A stretch of DNA of 64,000 bases. Source: an uncultured Opitutia bacterium. Its GTDB lineage: Bacteria; Verrucomicrobiota; Verrucomicrobiia; Opitutales; Opitutaceae. This document shows, piece after piece, positions 7,951 to 16,681 of this stretch. The notes beneath the pieces are model-generated. The model did not search any database. It saw only the letters and a list, made by a program, of their open reading frames with translations, and was not told where the DNA came from. The DNA lies in NCBI GenBank assembly GCA_903872505.1, contig CAIQKV010000078.1, forward strand, positions 83,856 through 147,855, in the 5' to 3' direction. Position 1 is the first letter of the stretch; every line of letters begins with the position of its first letter. A program made the position numbers and the translations under genes.

Positions 7951-10473
7951 TCAGGTGAGCTCGCAGGCCCCGCCGGCGCAGGCGATCACCTGCTTGAGCT
8001 CGGTATGGTCGGACTCCTCGCGCATCTGGGTGTAGTCCACGCGGTAGGGCCGCAGGGCGTTCCACTTGAGCACGTCGGCTTCCGTCGTGACCTCCTCGCG
8101 GGGTGCCTGCGCATAGGCCTTGTCGCCCGCATCCTGCAGCAGCGAGATCCCGGTGAAGAACCGGCGGTTCGCCCAGATGAAGTCGGCGACCTCGTCCCAC
8201 TCCTCGGGCCGGACGGTGCAGGTGTTGGAGACATTGTGGTGCAGGTCCGGCGTGCGCGACGACGGGTCGCCGCCGGGGATCACCCAGCACTGCTGGACCA
8301 GCTTGACCAGTTCCAGGAACTGCACCGCCGTGAGGTCCTTGCGGAGGATTGCCTTCTTCGGCGCCTCGACGGGAAACGTGATGACGTCGTCGGTGTCGGG
8401 ATTGTAGACGGACGCCTCGGTCATCTGCGGGTTCGCGGCCTTGAAGAAGGCGTAGACCGGCTCCTTGCGGTTCGCCTGCACGCGCCGGAAATAGCGGCGG
8501 GCGTGGTGCGGGTGGATGCCGGACGCGGCGTTGAGGATGAGCGACGCCGTCCCCTCGGGCTTGCAGGTCGCGAGCTTGGCCGCCGGCCGGATGCCGATCA
8601 GCGCGGCGACGAGCCGGTTGGCGGCGCGGCACAGCCGGGCGCCCTGCGTCAGGATCTCCTGGTCGAAGAGCACGGCGGGATTGTCCATGAAGCCGCAGAT
8701 GGAAACGCCCAGCAGCGCGTCGTGCTCGTTGATGAGCCGGGTCACCGGGCCGAGGTACGGCATGTCGGTGTACGCGGCCTGCAGGGTGCCGATCGCGGTG
8801 GCGGCGAGGCAGGCCTTGTAGAAGGCCGACTCGTTCACCGCGGCGTGGCCGTTGATCGTCGTCAGGTTGCAGTGCTGGAAGCCGGACAGCCGCCCCGTGC
8901 CGGGCATGTCGCCCTTGTAGCCGCGGCGGTACAGCTCGTCCAACTCGGCGGCGGACAGCTCCCAGTCCACCACCGGCAGCAGGCTGATCTCGGCGCAGGG
9001 GTTGCAGCCCGCGTCCGGGTGGTCGCAGAAATAGAAGCCCGGCTCGCCGAACTCCTTCTGGGCCTTGAACAGGTTGCGGAAATGCCCGGCGTTGTTGTCG
9101 CTGCGCGCCAGCACCGCCGAGTTGTTCGAGGCCGAGCGCTGCGGGTGCTGGTCGAACCAGTTGCCCGTCTTGGCGTTCATCATCTCCTCGTCGTCGGGCG
9201 AGAAGAGGCAGATGGTGGCCGAGCGGCGGATGCCGCCCGCGAGCACCGCCTTCGCGATGAACATGTTGACGTCGTACACCTCGATGGGCCGGAGGGCGCG
9301 GCCCGCGGCCGCCGTCAGGATCTCGCCCACGCGGTCCAGCGCGTTCCGCAGCGGCAGATGGCCCGGCGCCTTGCCGCCCGAGGTCTTGAGCAGCGCGCCG
9401 CGCGGCCGGATCGCGGAATAGTCGAACTCGATCAGCTTGCCCTCGTAGTGCGAGAGGACGAGCGCATGCAGGGCGTCGGACCAGCCTTCGATCGTGTCGG
9501 CGATGCGATAGTGCAAGACGGGCAGATCGTTGTCGGCCGCCCGGGCCGGCAGCGGCGGCAGCATCGCGATGTGATGCTTCTGCACCGAGAAGCCGACGCC
9601 GCAGCCGCTCAGCAGCAGGAAGAAATATTCCTTGAAGAATTCCAGCCGGTCCACGGTGGAGAAGCTGCAGTTGAACATGCGGCTGTGGTTCCGGAGGATC
9701 GCCTCGCCGCCGAACTGCATCGACCGCATGCTCGGCAGAACCTTCTTGGCCGCCACCTGCGCAAATGCCTCTTGGATGATCTCTTCCAGCGTTTTTCCGC
9801 CCCAGGTGTGCGTCAGCATCTCGGCCTCCGCGCCCGCCAGCTCCGCCACGTCCGCGGGCAGCTTCACCGGCAGCCGGCTTTCCAGCTTGGCGGCGAAAAA
9901 CCCGAGGTGCATGTCGCGCACGCGCTCGACGCCCTCGGTGAAGATTTCCCGCCGGCCCAGCTCCGGGCGGTAGCGGGCGTACTTGGCCATCGCGATGTAG
10001 TCGGCCATGCCGTTGTTGGCAAAAGCGGTGAGCCGCCGCTCCGCATGGCGGGCCCGGTAGAGCATGTAGGCCCGCGCAACCTCCCAGCGCCCGGCCGCGG
10101 CGATGGCCTTCTCGACGGCATCCTGCACCTGCTCGATGGAGGGATGCCGGCCGTCGCGATAATGCAGCTCGAGCATCTGCGCGACGCCGGCCGCAATCGT
10201 GGTCACCTCGCGATAGGCCTCGCTGTCGAGCCCGTAGCAGGCGAGCAGGTCGTCGCGGTAGGGATTCGGGGCATTGTCGGTGCGGACCTCGTGAAACGCC
10301 AGCGCGATGGCGCGCGTGACCTTGTTCTGGTCGTAGCGCACCTTGGTGCCGTCGCGCTTGAGCACCATGCGCCCGTCGGCGGCGATGGCGCGGCTCAACA
10401 ACTCGGCGCCCTTGCGGGCAGGAATGCGGTCATTTTCGTTCAACAGCGGGGCGGTCGGAGAAAGCGTTTTCAT
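7951..10473 (-). CDS. nrdJ: Adenosylcobalamin-dependent (class II) ribonucleotide reductase
   Basis: Makes deoxyribonucleotides using a B12-generated thiyl radical, with or without oxygen. The protein has 840 residues. Residues about 37-135 are an ATP cone (KRDGTKVRYDQNKV), the allosteric activity site. The barrel shows MFNCSFSTVD (Cys269), LLSGCGVGFSVQ, GGIRRSATICLF and CNPCAEISLL (Cys493, expected thiyl-radical Cys). It also shows GFQHCNLTTIN (Cys535, partner of Cys269). The C-terminal pair CAGGAC (Cys832 and Cys837) is the swinging dithiol that re-reduces the active site. It looks closest to the monomeric triphosphate-reductase type. No NrdA/NrdB partner lies nearby. No cobalamin riboswitch or NrdR box was recognised in the 262-base leader. 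Confidence 0.93.
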   Translation of the reverse strand: MKTLSPTAPLLNENDRIPARKGAELLSRAIAADGRMVLKRDGTKVRYDQNKVTRAIALAFHEVRTDNAPNPYRDDLLACYGLDSEAYREVTTIAAGVAQMLELHYRDGRHPSIEQVQDAVEKAIAAAGRWEVARAYMLYRARHAERRLTAFANNGMADYIAMAKYARYRPELGRREIFTEGVERVRDMHLGFFAAKLESRLPVKLPADVAELAGAEAEMLTHTWGGKTLEEIIQEAFAQVAAKKVLPSMRSMQFGGEAILRNHSRMFNCSFSTVDRLEFFKEYFFLLLSGCGVGFSVQKHHIAMLPPLPARAADNDLPVLHYRIADTIEGWSDALHALVLSHYEGKLIEFDYSAIRPRGALLKTSGGKAPGHLPLRNALDRVGEILTAAAGRALRPIEVYDVNMFIAKAVLAGGIRRSATICLFSPDDEEMMNAKTGNWFDQHPQRSASNNSAVLARSDNNAGHFRNLFKAQKEFGEPGFYFCDHPDAGCNPCAEISLLPVVDWELSAAELDELYRRGYKGDMPGTGRLSGFQHCNLTTINGHAAVNESAFYKACLAATAIGTLQAAYTDMPYLGPVTRLINEHDALLGVSICGFMDNPAVLFDQEILTQGARLCRAANRLVAALIGIRPAAKLATCKPEGTASLILNAASGIHPHHARRYFRRVQANRKEPVYAFFKAANPQMTEASVYNPDTDDVITFPVEAPKKAILRKDLTAVQFLELVKLVQQCWVIPGGDPSSRTPDLHHNVSNTCTVRPEEWDEVADFIWANRRFFTGISLLQDAGDKAYAQAPREEVTTEADVLKWNALRPYRVDYTQMREESDHTELKQVIACAGGACELT

Positions 10474-10735
10474 GAAATTCGGACAGGGGAGGCAGGCGCG
10501 AACTGCGGGCAGGCAGGAACGCAGGGCACCTCTATCTGTTGTGGTTCATTTGCAGTCAATCCACTGCCGGTGGTGGAGGTGTGGTATTACCGCGGATGAT
10601 GGCAATTCTTGCACGGCTCATGAATCTTCCTCGTAGTGCGCTCTTTTTTGGGCACCGGAAAGAAAAATCGGGACAAGATATGCGTAACTTTCCGGCCGTT
10701 ACCGCCCGACTGCCGCGCCCGGGGCGCTCACCCGC

Positions 10736-11518
10736 TCACAGCCGGTGCAGGTGGAAGCCGCCGTCCACGTCGAACACCGCACCGGTCGAGAAGGGAAACC
10801 GGTCCTCGGCGATCGCGCGGACCGCACGCCCGATGTCCGCGGGCTGGCCCCAGCGGCGGATCGGCGTGATCCCGCGCTCATCCTGGAGGATGAGCTTGTC
10901 ATACTTCTCCTTCACGCCGCCGGTCATGTCGGTGGCGATGACGCCCGGGCGGATCTCGTAGACGTTGATGCCGTCGTTCGCGAGCCGCTCGGCAAACAGC
11001 TTCGTCATCATCGCCAGCCCGGCCTTCACCATGCAGTAGTCGCCGCGGTTGATGGACGCGGTGTAGACGGAGATCGAGGTGATGTTGACGATGCGGCCGC
11101 GGAAGCCCTCGGCGTCGGGCGACTGCCGGAGCATCTGCTTCGCGACGAGCTGCGTGAGAAAATAAGGTCCCTTCAGATTGATCGCATACAGCCGGTCGAA
11201 GCTCTCCTCGCCCGCCTCCAGCAGGTCGGCCCGGACATTCGGCGCCACCCCGGCGTTGTTCACCAGCAGGTCGATGCGGCCGAACTGCTTCACCGTCTCG
11301 GCGACCAGCCGCGCGCGGTCGGCGGCGACGGCGACGTCGCCCTGCACCGTGAAGCCGTCGCCCCCCGCCGCCTGCACCAGGGCGAGGGCCTCGGCGGCGG
11401 CCGCGGCGTTGCCGGCGTAGTTGATGGCGACGCGGCAGCCCGCGCGGGCGAGTTCGAGGGCGATGCCGCGGCCGATGCCGCGCGACGCGCCGGTGACAAG
11501 AGCGGTTTTCTGGGCCAT
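10736..11518 (-). CDS. Short-chain dehydrogenase/reductase (FabG-like)
   Basis: This encodes 260 residues, starting at the ATG at 11518 ([16 protein letters not shown]); the track start at 11554 adds a non-homologous leader. Classical SDR marks are present: nucleotide loop [12 protein letters not shown] at about residue 90, catalytic Ser in NITSIS, the YxxxK pair as DYCMVK, and the [10 protein letters not shown] segment. It is an NAD(P)-dependent reductase of a hydroxyl or keto group. It resembles FabG and the annotated '3-ketoacyl-ACP reductase' group, but no fatty-acid genes are adjacent, so a sugar or polyol substrate is as likely. It is divergent from the BON lipoprotein gene. Confidence 0.85.
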   Translation of the reverse strand: MAQKTALVTGASRGIGRGIALELARAGCRVAINYAGNAAAAAEALALVQAAGGDGFTVQGDVAVAADRARLVAETVKQFGRIDLLVNNAGVAPNVRADLLEAGEESFDRLYAINLKGPYFLTQLVAKQMLRQSPDAEGFRGRIVNITSISVYTASINRGDYCMVKAGLAMMTKLFAERLANDGINVYEIRPGVIATDMTGGVKEKYDKLILQDERGITPIRRWGQPADIGRAVRAIAEDRFPFSTGAVFDVDGGFHLHRL

Positions 11519-11645
11519 GGCGCAGAGCGAAGCGGACCCGCGCGCGCCGGGCAACGTTGATTCTGCCTCCCGCCCGGGAAAGTGGCCGCGGGCGCGAACC
11601 GGGGCCCGTTTCGCGGGTCAGTCACTGGCTAGAACCACCATACCC

Positions 11646-12164
11646 ATGAAAACATCCCTGCTCGCTTTCTCCCTCCTCAGCCTCGCCCTCGTCGGCTGCA
11701 GCAAAAAGGACGACCCCGCCACCCTCGCCGACAAGACGAAGGACGCCGCCAACACCGCCGTCGACAAGACCAAGGAGGTCGCCAGCGACGTCGCGGACAA
11801 GACCAAGGAAGTGGCCAAGGACGTCAAAAACGCCGTCTCTGACAAGCTCACCGAGTGGAAGCTGACGCCGGACGACATCAAGGCTGACTTCGCCAAGGGG
11901 GCCCGCATCGTTCGCACCAAGAGCGTCGCCGCGGGCGATAAGGTCGCCACCGTGGCCGATAACGCCCGCATTGTCACCGTCATCAATGCCAAGCTGGTCG
12001 CCGATTCCGACCTCTCGGCCCTGAAGATCAACGTCGATGCCGACGCGGGCACGGTCACCCTCAAGGGTACCGCGAAGTCCCACGCGTTCATCGGCAAGGC
12101 CATCCTGCTCGCCCTCGACACGGATGGCGTGAACCAGGTCACCTCGCTGCTGACGGTCGAGTGA
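11646..12164 (+). CDS. BON-domain lipoprotein with a LEA-like helical repeat
   Basis: This encodes 172 residues. The start at 11646 gives a lipoprotein signal with lipobox LALVGC. After it come four near-copies of an amphipathic, Lys/Asp/Thr/Ala-rich unit (DKTKDAANTAV, DKTKEVASDVA, DKTKEVAKDVK), like the 11-residue repeats of group 3 LEA proteins. Residues about 100-172 form a BON domain (VITVINAKLVADSDL, then VNVDADAGTVTLKG-like pattern), a phospholipid-binding fold found in OsmY and related stress proteins. A role in envelope or osmotic stress is inferred. A perfect intrinsic terminator follows. It is divergent from the SDR gene with 127 bases between. Confidence 0.85.
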   Translation: MKTSLLAFSLLSLALVGCSKKDDPATLADKTKDAANTAVDKTKEVASDVADKTKEVAKDVKNAVSDKLTEWKLTPDDIKADFAKGARIVRTKSVAAGDKVATVADNARIVTVINAKLVADSDLSALKINVDADAGTVTLKGTAKSHAFIGKAILLALDTDGVNQVTSLLTVE

Positions 12165-12193
12165 TCTGAACTGCATCCGCCGGAAAGTTTCCC

Positions 12194-12225
12194 GCCAGCC
12201 CGCACCCGCGGGCTGGCTTTTTTTT
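12194..12225 (+). terminator. Rho-independent terminator after the BON lipoprotein
   Basis: GCCAGCCCGC, loop ACCC, GCGGGCTGGC, then eight T residues. The 10-bp stem is perfect. It starts 30 bases after the stop codon. Confidence 0.95.
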
Positions 12226-12311
12226 GCCCGGCCGGGCCGCACCGGGCGCATTTTTGTTTTCTCATTTTGCTTTCCCTGGCTCATCGTTCCGTTTCTCCGG
12301 CCCACTTTCCC

Positions 12312-13940
12312 ATGAAAAAATCGCCCAAGAAAACCGTGCTGCTCGTCGCCAACGGCGACCTGCGCCAATCCGCCAACGAAAAGACCTGGGCCTTCCAGGA
12401 GGCCATGGAAAAACAGCTCACCGCCGCCGTGGCGAAGCTGGGCTACACGCTCGTGCGTGCCCACCCGTACAAGCCGGAGGTGAAGCATGGCTTCATCAGC
12501 TCGCAGAAGGAAGGCATGGCGGTGTTCGCCACGATCGACCCGCGCACGCCCATCATCGTCGCCGAGGCCGTCTGGCAGTACTCGCACCACGTGCTGCACG
12601 GGCTGATCTCCCACACGGCGCCGATTCTCACCGTGGCCAACTGGTCCGGCTCCGCGCCCGGGCTCGTCGGCATGCTCAACCTCAACGGCTCCCTCACCAA
12701 GGCGGGCGTGAAGTACTCGACGCTCTGGAGTGCGGACTTCACCGACGAGTTCTTCCTCGGCGGCCTCGCCACCTGGCTGAAGACCGGCGCCGTCAAGCAC
12801 GCCGCCGCGCACGTCCGCCCGCTGGGCAAGGTCGTCGTCCCGGCCAAGGCCCGCGCCATCGCCCAAAAAATCGCCGCCGCCCTCCGCCGCCGGAAGTCCA
12901 TCATGGGCATCTTCGACGAGGGCTGCATGGGCATGTTCAACGCCATCATCCCCGACGAGCTGCTCTTCCCGACCGGCGTCTACAAGGAGCGGCTCTCGCA
13001 GTCCGCGCTCTACTACGGCGCCACGCAGGTGAGCGACGCCGAGGCCCGCGCCGTCTACGACTGGCTCCGCGCGAAGGGCATGAAATTCCACCTCGGCACC
13101 GACGACGCCTCCGAACTCACCGAGGCGCAGGTCATCTGGCAGTGCAAAACCTACGTCGCCGCCCTGCGCATCGCCGACGAGTTCGGCTGCGAGTCCATCG
13201 GCATCCAGTACCAGCAGGGCCTGAAGGACCTCCTGCCCGCCTCCGACCTCGTCGAGGGCCTGCTCAACAACTCCGACCGCCCGCCGGTCGCCAACGCCCA
13301 GGGCGAAATCATCCGCGACGGGCAGCCGCTCACGCATTTCAACGAGGTGGACGAGTGCGCCGGCCTCGACGGCCTCTTCACCAACCGCGTCCACACCGCG
13401 CTCAGCCAGCCGGTGGAGAACACCCTGCACGACCTGCGCTGGGGTGATTACGACCGGAGCGGCACGACCAAGGAGTACGTCTGGGTGTTCCTCATCTCCG
13501 GCAGCGCCCCGCCCGCGCACCATATTGACGGCTACGCCGGCACCGACTCCCTCCGGCAGCCCTACATGTACTTCCGGCTCGGCGGCGGCACCGTCCGCGG
13601 CATCGCCAAGCCCGGCGAGATCGTCTGGAGCCGCATCTTCGTCGCCGGCGGCAAGCTCAAGATGGACCTCGGCCGCGCCCAGGTCGTCACCCTCCCGCGC
13701 GCCGAGACCGAGCGCCGCTGGAAGGAGACCACCGTGCAGTGGCCGATCATGCATGCCGTGACCTACGGGGTGTCGCGCGACCAGATGATGGGGCGCCACA
13801 AGGCCAACCACATCCAAGTGGCCTACGCGAACTCCGCCAAGGAGGCCGACCTCGCGATGTACACCAAGGCCGCGCTCGCCGCCGAGCTCGGCCTCGAGGT
13901 CTCGCTCTGCGGCACCAAGGCCGACGGCTCGAAGTTCTGA
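12312..13940 (+). CDS. L-fucose-isomerase-like protein
   Basis: This encodes 542 residues, starting at the ATG at 12312 ([20 protein letters not shown]). The N-terminal part resembles the Rossmann-like domains of the L-fucose/L-arabinose isomerase superfamily. A middle segment, [20 protein letters not shown], and later [13 protein letters not shown] and AHHIDGYAG supply Glu, Asp and His residues of the kind that bind the metal in FucI. I could not align them to FucI residue by residue. The family interconverts aldoses and ketoses. There is no kinase or aldolase beside it, so pathway membership is open. It follows a terminator and precedes a long palindrome, so it is likely monocistronic. Confidence 0.65.
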   Translation: MKKSPKKTVLLVANGDLRQSANEKTWAFQEAMEKQLTAAVAKLGYTLVRAHPYKPEVKHGFISSQKEGMAVFATIDPRTPIIVAEAVWQYSHHVLHGLISHTAPILTVANWSGSAPGLVGMLNLNGSLTKAGVKYSTLWSADFTDEFFLGGLATWLKTGAVKHAAAHVRPLGKVVVPAKARAIAQKIAAALRRRKSIMGIFDEGCMGMFNAIIPDELLFPTGVYKERLSQSALYYGATQVSDAEARAVYDWLRAKGMKFHLGTDDASELTEAQVIWQCKTYVAALRIADEFGCESIGIQYQQGLKDLLPASDLVEGLLNNSDRPPVANAQGEIIRDGQPLTHFNEVDECAGLDGLFTNRVHTALSQPVENTLHDLRWGDYDRSGTTKEYVWVFLISGSAPPAHHIDGYAGTDSLRQPYMYFRLGGGTVRGIAKPGEIVWSRIFVAGGKLKMDLGRAQVVTLPRAETERRWKETTVQWPIMHAVTYGVSRDQMMGRHKANHIQVAYANSAKEADLAMYTKAALAAELGLEVSLCGTKADGSKF

Positions 13941-13961
13941 GCGCTGGGGAATTTTATTGGC

Positions 13962-14037
13962 AACCACCGAGGCACGGAAGACACGGAGGAAAATCCATTC
14001 ATTGGATCTACTCCGTGATCTCCGTGCCTCGGTGGTT
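13962..14037. repeat. Long imperfect palindrome A (intergenic)
   Basis: Outer arms AACCACCGAGGCACGGA (13962-13978) and its exact reverse complement (14021-14037) enclose a second pair, CACGGAG/CTCCGTG, and a third, ATCCA/TGGAT, around a TTCAT loop. The whole forms one long hairpin between the fucose-isomerase-like gene and the DUF1653 gene. It has the build of a dispersed repeat rather than of a simple terminator, as no T tract follows. Confidence 0.8.
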
Positions 14038-14088
14038 AATTTTAGCGTTGTCCAATGCCACCACTGACCGCTTCTGACCCGACCAATC

Positions 14089-14328
14089 ATGAGTGACCTC
14101 CCACCCCTTCCCCCCGGGCCGCGCCCCGGCAAGTACCGCCATTACAAGGGCGGCGAATACCTCGTGCTCGGCCTCGCCCGGCATTCCGAGACGCTCGAGC
14201 CGCTGGTCGTCTACCAGGCGCTCTACGGCGAGCGGGGCCTCTGGGTGCGCCCCGCCGCGATGTTTTGCGAAACCGTCGTCATCGACGGCCGGACCCTTCC
14301 GCGGTTCGCGCTCATCCCCCCGCCGTGA
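14089..14328 (+). CDS. DUF1653 domain protein
   Basis: This encodes 79 residues, the normal size for this one-domain family. Nearly the whole protein is the domain: GKYRHYKGGEYLVLGLARHS, then EPLVVYQALYGERGLWVRP and AAMFCETV. The domain is common in bacteria, small and SH3-like in pattern; its function is not known to me. A Pro-rich N terminus (MSDLPPLPPGPRPG) precedes it. The gene sits between palindrome A and a convergent UPF0324 gene. Confidence 0.9.
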   Translation: MSDLPPLPPGPRPGKYRHYKGGEYLVLGLARHSETLEPLVVYQALYGERGLWVRPAAMFCETVVIDGRTLPRFALIPPP

Positions 14329-14350
14329 ATGTCACCTAATAGATGACATT
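14328..14350. terminator. Small inverted repeat between convergent genes, possible weak bidirectional terminator
   Basis: AATGTCA and TGACATT (perfect 7-base arms) are separated by 9 bases. It begins on the last base of the DUF1653 stop codon and lies 24 bases past the stop of the convergent UPF0324 gene. There is no T tract, so termination activity is only a guess. Confidence 0.3.
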
Positions 14351-14373
14351 GCCGCGAACGCTACGGCGCGGGT

Positions 14374-15342
14374 TCAGCGGATCCAGCCGGCGAGGATCGC
14401 CCCGACCGTGGCCAGCGAGACGCCGGCCCAGAGCGTGAAGCCCACGGCCAGCGGCCGCCAGCCGACGACCTTCAGCGCCCCGCGCGAAACATTCGCGCCG
14501 ATCAGGAACAGGGTCACGACCAGCGCCCGGCGCGCCCCGGCGAAGACCACGGCCCCGGCTTCGCGCGCCGCCGGCACGAAGGTGACGAGCGCGGCCGCCG
14601 CGATGAATCCGAAAATGAACCACGGCACGGCGATCCGGCCGGCCGGTTTGCCCTCGGGGCGGGTGACGGCCCAGCCGATGGCCAGCGCGAGCGGCGCGAT
14701 CCACAGCGCGCGGGCAAGCTTCACCGTGGCTGCGACCTTCAGCGCCTCCTCGCCGTAGCTCGCGCCGGCCCCGACGACCGAACTGGTGTCGTGGATGGCG
14801 AGCGCGGCCCACAGCCCGAACTGGTGCTGGCCGAGGTGCAACAGGTGCCCCGCCGGCGGAAAGACCAGGAGCGCGACGCCGTTGAGCAGGAAGACCGTGG
14901 CCAGCGCGACCGTCGTGTCCTCCTGCCGCGGCCGGAGCACGCCCGCCACCGCGGCGATGGCGCTGCCGCCGCAGATCGCCGTGCCGCTCGTCAGCAGGAT
15001 CGTGAGGTCCCGCGGCAGCCCCGCGCGCCGGCCCAGCCAGAGGCCGAGGGCGAAGGTGAAACCGATGCCGACCACCGTGTAGCCGATGCCGCCCAGCCCG
15101 ACGGCGTAGATGATCGCGAGGTTCATGCCGGCGCCGAGGCCGATGACGGACCCCTGCAGGAGCCGGGTCGCGAGCGGGGCGGTGACCCGGAGCCAGGCAT
15201 TGGCGCCGAGCAGCCCCAGCGCCACGCCCAGGGCCAGCGCCGCGGCGCCCGACACCGCCGGCCAGCAGCAAAGCGCCGCCGCCGCGCAGAGCAGGGCCGC
15301 GCTGGCCGGCGGGGAGATGCTTCCGGTTCGGACGTGGTTCAT
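14374..15342 (-). CDS. UPF0324/YeiH-family membrane protein (putative anion exporter)
   Basis: This encodes 322 residues, almost entirely hydrophobic, with about nine or ten membrane segments. Conserved family patches are LLQGSVIGLGAGMNLA, TSGTAICGGSAIAAVAGV, LAIHDTSSVVGAGASYG and the C-terminal LFLIGANVSRGALKVVGWRP. The family (Cons_hypoth698) includes YeiH and is often annotated as a putative sulfate exporter; biochemical proof is thin. No LysR-type regulator lies beside it, unlike some relatives. It is convergent with the DUF1653 gene and divergent from glycerate kinase (120 bases between the starts). Confidence 0.85.
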   Translation of the reverse strand: MNHVRTGSISPPASAALLCAAAALCCWPAVSGAAALALGVALGLLGANAWLRVTAPLATRLLQGSVIGLGAGMNLAIIYAVGLGGIGYTVVGIGFTFALGLWLGRRAGLPRDLTILLTSGTAICGGSAIAAVAGVLRPRQEDTTVALATVFLLNGVALLVFPPAGHLLHLGQHQFGLWAALAIHDTSSVVGAGASYGEEALKVAATVKLARALWIAPLALAIGWAVTRPEGKPAGRIAVPWFIFGFIAAAALVTFVPAAREAGAVVFAGARRALVVTLFLIGANVSRGALKVVGWRPLAVGFTLWAGVSLATVGAILAGWIR

Positions 15343-15462
15343 GGGCTCCGGCCCTCGCAGCCGGTGCGGCGTTGAAACGGCCCGCGCCCGCCAAAGGCGA
15401 GATTATTCCCCCCGCGCAAAACGCTCGCCATCAAATGCGCGAAAACATCTCGTGGAGCCGCC

Positions 15463-16623
15463 ATGCGCGTCCTCCTCGCCTTCGACAAGTTCAAGGACTC
15501 CCTCGCCGCAAGCGCGGCGGGCGAGGCCGCGGCAGGCGCGCTGCGGCGCCGGCACCCCGACTGGCAGCTCGACCTCTGCCCGCTCGCCGACGGCGGCGAG
15601 GGGTTCGCGCCGATCCTCACCGCCGCGGCCGGCGGCACGCTCTCGACCGTTTCCGTCACCGGCCCGCGCGGCGCCCCAGTCGAGGCGGCCTTCGGGCTCG
15701 TCCCGTGGGCGAAAATTCCCGCCGCCGCCCGCGCGTTGCTGCAACTGCCGGCGTCGATCCCCGAGCACGCCGAGATCGCCGTGATCGAGATGGCCGCGGC
15801 CAGCGGGCTCGCGCTGCTGCCGCCGGACCAGCGTGATCCGTGGCAGACGACCACCCTCGGCACCGGCCAGCTCATCGCCGCGGCCACGCAGGCCGGCGCG
15901 GCCGCCATCCTCCTCGGCGTCGGCGGCAGCGCCACGCACGACCTCGGCCTCGGCGCCCTCTCCGCGCTCGGCTTCGAGTTCCTTTCCCACAACGCCGAGA
16001 TCATCCGCCCGCCCACCCCCGTCCGCTGGGACCTGATCGAGCGAATCACCGGAAAACTCCCCGCCGCGCTTCCCCCGGTCCGGATCGCCTGCGATGTCTC
16101 CAATCCCCTGCTCGGCCGCAAGGGCGCCGCCGCGGTCTACGGGCCGCAGAAGGGCCTGCGCCCCGGCGATCTCGCCAAGCTCGACCACGCGAGCGCCCGG
16201 CTCGGCCTCCTGCTCTGCGCGCATTGCAACCAGCCCGACACGCTGATGGATGTGCCCGGCGCCGGCGCCGCCGGCGGCATCGCGTTCGGCCTGATGACGG
16301 CGGCACAGGCGAAACTGCTGCCCGGGTTCGAACTCGTCGCCGCGTGGCTCGACCTCGACGCCCGCCTCGCCGCGGCGGACCTGGTCGTCACCGGCGAGGG
16401 CCGTTTCGACGACAGCTCGCTCAGCGGCAAGGGCCCGGGCGCCGTCGCTGCCCGCGCGCTGGCGCGCGGCAAGCCCGTGCACGTCTTCGCCGGCCAGGTG
16501 GCCGCCGCCGATGCCCGGCCCGGCCTCACGCTGCACGCCATCACGCCCGCGGGCCAGCCGCTGGCCGAGGCCCTGCGCGCCGCCGGAGCCAACCTCGCGG
16601 CCGCCGTGGCGCATGCCTTGTGA
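15463..16623 (+). CDS. Glycerate 2-kinase (GarK/GlxK family)
   Basis: Phosphorylates D-glycerate with ATP to 2-phosphoglycerate, feeding glyoxylate, serine or sugar-acid breakdown into glycolysis. The protein has 386 residues, the usual length. Family marks are the N-terminal AFDKFKDSLAASAAGEA, then CPLADGGEGF and ILLGVGGSATHDLGLGALSALG. Further on are CDVSNPLLGRKGAAAVYGPQKG, GAGAAGGIAFGL and VTGEGRFDDSSLSGKGPGAV. The start at 15463 is the only one consistent with the MRVLLAFDKFKDS opening. The muramidase gene follows after 58 bases on the same strand; a functional tie between them is not obvious. Confidence 0.95.
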   Translation: MRVLLAFDKFKDSLAASAAGEAAAGALRRRHPDWQLDLCPLADGGEGFAPILTAAAGGTLSTVSVTGPRGAPVEAAFGLVPWAKIPAAARALLQLPASIPEHAEIAVIEMAAASGLALLPPDQRDPWQTTTLGTGQLIAAATQAGAAAILLGVGGSATHDLGLGALSALGFEFLSHNAEIIRPPTPVRWDLIERITGKLPAALPPVRIACDVSNPLLGRKGAAAVYGPQKGLRPGDLAKLDHASARLGLLLCAHCNQPDTLMDVPGAGAAGGIAFGLMTAAQAKLLPGFELVAAWLDLDARLAAADLVVTGEGRFDDSSLSGKGPGAVAARALARGKPVHVFAGQVAAADARPGLTLHAITPAGQPLAEALRAAGANLAAAVAHAL

Positions 16624-16681
16624 GAAAACCCCGGGAAACATTCTCGACGGAGCTGCACCGCCGCCCAAGGTTTCGACCCGC

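Noticed and set aside
6361-10599. Plus-strand ORF of 1412 codons, the longest in the track
   Set aside because: It is antisense to the RlmM-like, rhodanese and ribonucleotide reductase genes, all of which have clear motifs. Its translation is Arg/Val/Glu/Ala-rich without domains, as expected of a GC-rich shadow frame.
10474-10735. Cobalamin riboswitch or NrdR box before the class II reductase
   Set aside because: Looked for the B12 box (GCCACTG), the G-rich core and the ACAC-TATAT-GTGT type palindrome on the minus strand; found only a partial CGGCAGTGG string without the surrounding structure.
11622-14132. Minus-strand ORF of 836 codons
   Set aside because: Shadow of the BON lipoprotein and fucose-isomerase-like genes; crosses a terminator and palindrome A.
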